Assembly (NCBI GenBank): GCA_046481785.1
Contig: JAWOJF010000024.1
Coordinates: forward strand, 1-7,361
Direction of reading: 5' to 3'
DNA: 7,361 nucleotides
Origin: JAWOJF01 sp046481785
Lineage (GTDB): Bacteria > Bacteroidota > Ignavibacteria > Ignavibacteriales > Ignavibacteriaceae
The position numbers and the translations under genes were made by a program. Shown here one piece after another: positions 5,655 to 7,361 of this stretch (the stretch's first letter is position 1; every line of letters starts with the position of its first letter). Under the pieces are notes generated by a model. It did no database searches. It was not told the origin of the DNA and worked only from the letters and a program-made list of their open reading frames with translations.

Positions 5655-6335
5655 ATGAAAGGTAAACTATATCTCGTTTCAACCCCAATCGGCAATTACG
5701 AAGATATAACTCTGCGTGCACTGCGTATTCTTAAAGAAGCTGATTTTATAATTTGTGAGGAATATAAAGAAGCCCGCCGCCTTCTTTCAAACTACCAGAT
5801 TGAAAAAGAATTATTCTCCCTGAATGAACACAATGAAAAAGAAGTTGCTGATGAAATTCTTTTAAAAATTATTGAAGGAAAAACAGCAGCTTTAATCTCA
5901 GACTGCGGCACTCCTTTATTTTCTGATCCCGGGCATTTGCTTGTTGAACTATGTATCTCACAGGGCATTGATGTATGCCCTGTACCGGGTGCAAGTTCAC
6001 TTTTACCTGCTTTAACGGCTTCCGGCATGGACTTTGAAAAGTTTTATTATTACGGATGGCTCTCGCCAAAAAAAGATATCCGTAAACAGCAGTTATTGAA
6101 ATTAAAAAATATTCATGAAACAATTATCCTGCTTGATACTCCTTACCGGCTTAAAAGTCTGCTTATTGACGTTGTGAAATATCTTGGTAAGAATATTCGT
6201 GTTGTACTTGCATACCAGATAACAATGAAGAATGAGAGATTCTACAGAGGTACAGCAGAAGAAGTGTTAAATACCGCGGAAAAGAACAACCTGAAGGGGG
6301 AGTTTGTGCTGGTGCTGAACAATAAGAGAATTTAA
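5655..6335 (+). CDS. rsmI: RsmI-like 16S rRNA (cytidine-2'-O)-methyltransferase, short divergent form
   Basis: This 226-residue protein has the tetrapyrrole-methylase fold. Family members of the RsmI type use S-adenosylmethionine to 2'-O-methylate C1402 of 16S rRNA. Visible signatures are LYLVSTPIGNYEDITLRAL (5-23), LISDCGTPLFSDPG (80-93) and PVPGASSLLPALTASG (109-124), plus the YYYGWLSPKK stretch (131-140). Several usually fixed spots differ from common RsmI as I know it. The AEDTR-like strand is CEEYKEARRLL (34-44), the E(S/T)PHR motif is DTPYR (161-165), and the RELTK stretch is AYQITMK (186-192). The protein also ends soon after the GEFVLVL strand, so the C-terminal tail of E. coli RsmI (about 286 residues) is absent. 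The fold is certain and the exact rRNA target less so; a sister rRNA methylase is possible. The start is set by the KLYLVSTPIG beginning; an in-frame stop lies upstream. Confidence 0.82.
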   Translation: MKGKLYLVSTPIGNYEDITLRALRILKEADFIICEEYKEARRLLSNYQIEKELFSLNEHNEKEVADEILLKIIEGKTAALISDCGTPLFSDPGHLLVELCISQGIDVCPVPGASSLLPALTASGMDFEKFYYYGWLSPKKDIRKQQLLKLKNIHETIILLDTPYRLKSLLIDVVKYLGKNIRVVLAYQITMKNERFYRGTAEEVLNTAEKNNLKGEFVLVLNNKRI

Positions 6336-6340
6336 AAGCA

Positions 6341-6394
6341 GGTTCACGCAAAGCCTTCTTTACATTAGAAAACTTTGCGATCTCTGTGTGAACC
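6341..6394. repeat. Inverted repeat of the CTTTGCG/CTCTGTG type between convergent genes
   Basis: GGTTCAC-GCAAAG (6341-6353) pairs with CTTTGC (6373-6378) and GTGAACC (6388-6394), leaving a 9-nt bulge (6379-6387) on the right arm. It occupies most of the 71-bp gap between the stop codons of the RsmI-like gene and the channel gene. It could act as a bidirectional terminator, but no long U-tract adjoins it. The words CTCTGTG and GTGAACC link it to the 3626-3670 element. Confidence 0.6.
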
Positions 6395-6406
6395 AAATCC
6401 CCATTT

Positions 6407-7210
6407 CTATCTTAATTTTTCTATCTCCTCTCTAAGCAAAACTATTTCTTTTTTTAATTCCTCAATTTCCTTTACTCCCGGTATTTCCGATTCTTTATTA
6501 TCGGCTTCCCTGCCTATGAAGAATGTAGCGAGTGTTGCTGTTATATATCCAAGTATGCCTACACCATATAAAGAGAGGAAGAAACCTAATATCCGTCCTT
6601 CCGGAGATGCCGGCCATGCTTCTGATCCCATGGTGGTAATTATCATTGCCGTCCACCAGACTGCATCACCGTATGAAGTAAATCCTTTACCGGTGGGTAT
6701 ATCATGTTCAAAGGCATACATTCCGGCTGCACCAACAAGAACAACAATTACAGAAAGCAGAAAAACATAAATAAATCCTCTTCTGCCAAAATTTTTACGG
6801 AATGCTTTTATTCCCCGGTTTATTGATCCAAGTACTTTAAGAAGCTGAATACTTCTTGCTGCACGGGCAGCCCTTAAAATTTGTAAAAACCTGATGAATC
6901 TGAATATCCTTAATGCAGGAACGGCTAATGAAAGAGCAGTTAACCAGTTCTTTTTCAGATACCTGATTTTTTGTGGTGCAAGAAAAAACCTTAATGAAAA
7001 ATCAAAAATAAAAATTCCCCATATAGCAAATGCAGTTCCTTCAAGAGCAGTACTTAATCCCCATATCAGCTCTACAATAAGAAGCAGCAGCCAGATGAAA
7101 CCCAAAATTAATATCGGACCTTCAAGCCATTCTTCTACCTGGTAAAGAATTTCATAACGTTCTTTCTCAACTTCTTTTTGAAATTTTTCTTCTGGTAATT
7201 CTTTAGTCAT
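6407..7210 (-). CDS. Six-transmembrane voltage-gated-like ion channel with non-canonical filter
   Basis: This 267-residue inner-membrane protein has the ion-transport (VGIC) layout and probably works as a tetramer. Helices S1 (about 32-50), S2 (about 58-77) and S3 (about 88-100) precede an S4 voltage-sensor helix with arginines every third residue: R101, R104, R107, R113, R116 and R119, with Q110 filling the gap. S5 is about 145-167. The pore helix and filter are AVWWTAMIITTMGSEAWP (183-200), and S6 is about 207-232. The filter reads TTMGSEAWP where potassium channels have T(V/I)GYGD, so the second glycine and the tyrosine are missing and ion selectivity is unknown. Residues 246-267 form a short leucine/isoleucine heptad coiled coil (VKEIEELKKEI...), likely for assembly. 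The N-terminus (1-30) is acidic and soluble. It converges on the RsmI-like gene and has no evident operon partner. The start at 7210 lacks a Shine-Dalgarno, as is usual here. Confidence 0.88.
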   Translation of the reverse strand: MTKELPEEKFQKEVEKERYEILYQVEEWLEGPILILGFIWLLLLIVELIWGLSTALEGTAFAIWGIFIFDFSLRFFLAPQKIRYLKKNWLTALSLAVPALRIFRFIRFLQILRAARAARSIQLLKVLGSINRGIKAFRKNFGRRGFIYVFLLSVIVVLVGAAGMYAFEHDIPTGKGFTSYGDAVWWTAMIITTMGSEAWPASPEGRILGFFLSLYGVGILGYITATLATFFIGREADNKESEIPGVKEIEELKKEIVLLREEIEKLR

Positions 7211-7361
7211 TTGTTATACGAATTATTACTTAAAGAAAACTAAACAACTTTATAAACAAATGGTTTGCGGTAAGCACACTTTGTAGTTTTAAAGGTAAGG
7301 AATTAAGCAGATTTATCTCATTTTACAGTTATTACATTTTAAAATTCGCAAAAATTTTAAT
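7211..7361. other. Gene-free AT-rich right end with an 8-bp inverted repeat
   Basis: This stretch upstream of the channel gene holds no supported gene or RNA. Near the edge, TTAAAATT (7339-7346) and AATTTTAA (7353-7360) form a perfect inverted repeat around CGCAAA. It presumably contains the channel promoter, but no convincing TAnnTTTG or -35/-10 pair was found. The repeat is low-complexity and may be chance. Confidence 0.4.

Noticed and set aside
6375..6770. Plus-strand 131-residue open frame over the channel gene
   Set aside because: It is antisense to the channel C-terminal half, and its start lies in the intergenic inverted repeat with no family signature.
7339..7360. Operator for the channel gene
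   Set aside because: The 8-bp arms are made only of A and T in an AT-rich region at the window edge, so chance symmetry cannot be excluded.

Overview
The DNA is AT-rich, and five of the six start codons lack a convincing Shine-Dalgarno sequence. One intergenic region carries a match to the TAnnTTTG-type -7 element. The intergenic gaps hold REP-like palindromes and CTCTGTG/CTTTGCG inverted repeats. Together these suggest a member of the Bacteroidota/Ignavibacteriota (FCB) group. This placement is inferred from style and not from a marker gene. No phage, plasmid, CRISPR or insertion-sequence genes are visible, and the window reads mostly as ordinary chromosome.

Left part (1-1479): two tandem minus-strand genes encode DtxR/MntR-type metal-dependent regulators. 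The first (690-1349) is a complete soluble regulator. The second starts 8 nt downstream, runs off the left edge, and carries an N-terminal membrane segment before its helix-turn-helix. The intergenic region before the first gene holds a good promoter with a palindrome lying in its spacer and -10 region, as expected for metal-dependent autorepression. A second palindrome lies closer to the divergent MATE-family efflux transporter gene (1480-2859).

Middle (2860-5654): a REP-like palindrome follows the transporter. Next comes a probable exported lipoprotein methionine-R-sulfoxide reductase (msrB, 3040-3579), then a gap with a CTCTGTG inverted repeat. Prolyl-tRNA synthetase (proS, 3808-5496, bacterial type with insertion domain) follows. 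The proS-rsmI gap holds a weak terminator candidate and a run of about twelve degenerate GAnTAn hexamers.

Right part (5655-7361): a short, divergent RsmI-like tetrapyrrole-methylase-fold rRNA methyltransferase (5655-6335) converges on a minus-strand six-transmembrane voltage-gated-like ion channel (6407-7210). The channel's selectivity-filter region reads TTMGSEAWP instead of the potassium signature TVGYGD. A CTTTGCG-type inverted repeat sits between the two converging genes. The last 151 bases hold no gene.

Functionally, the left genes form a metal-sensing unit that may also control the transporter. The middle and right genes are unrelated housekeeping, repair and membrane functions with no evident shared pathway. 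The points most worth a second look are the soluble-plus-membrane regulator pair with its operator, the channel filter, the divergent RsmI, and the intergenic repeat elements.
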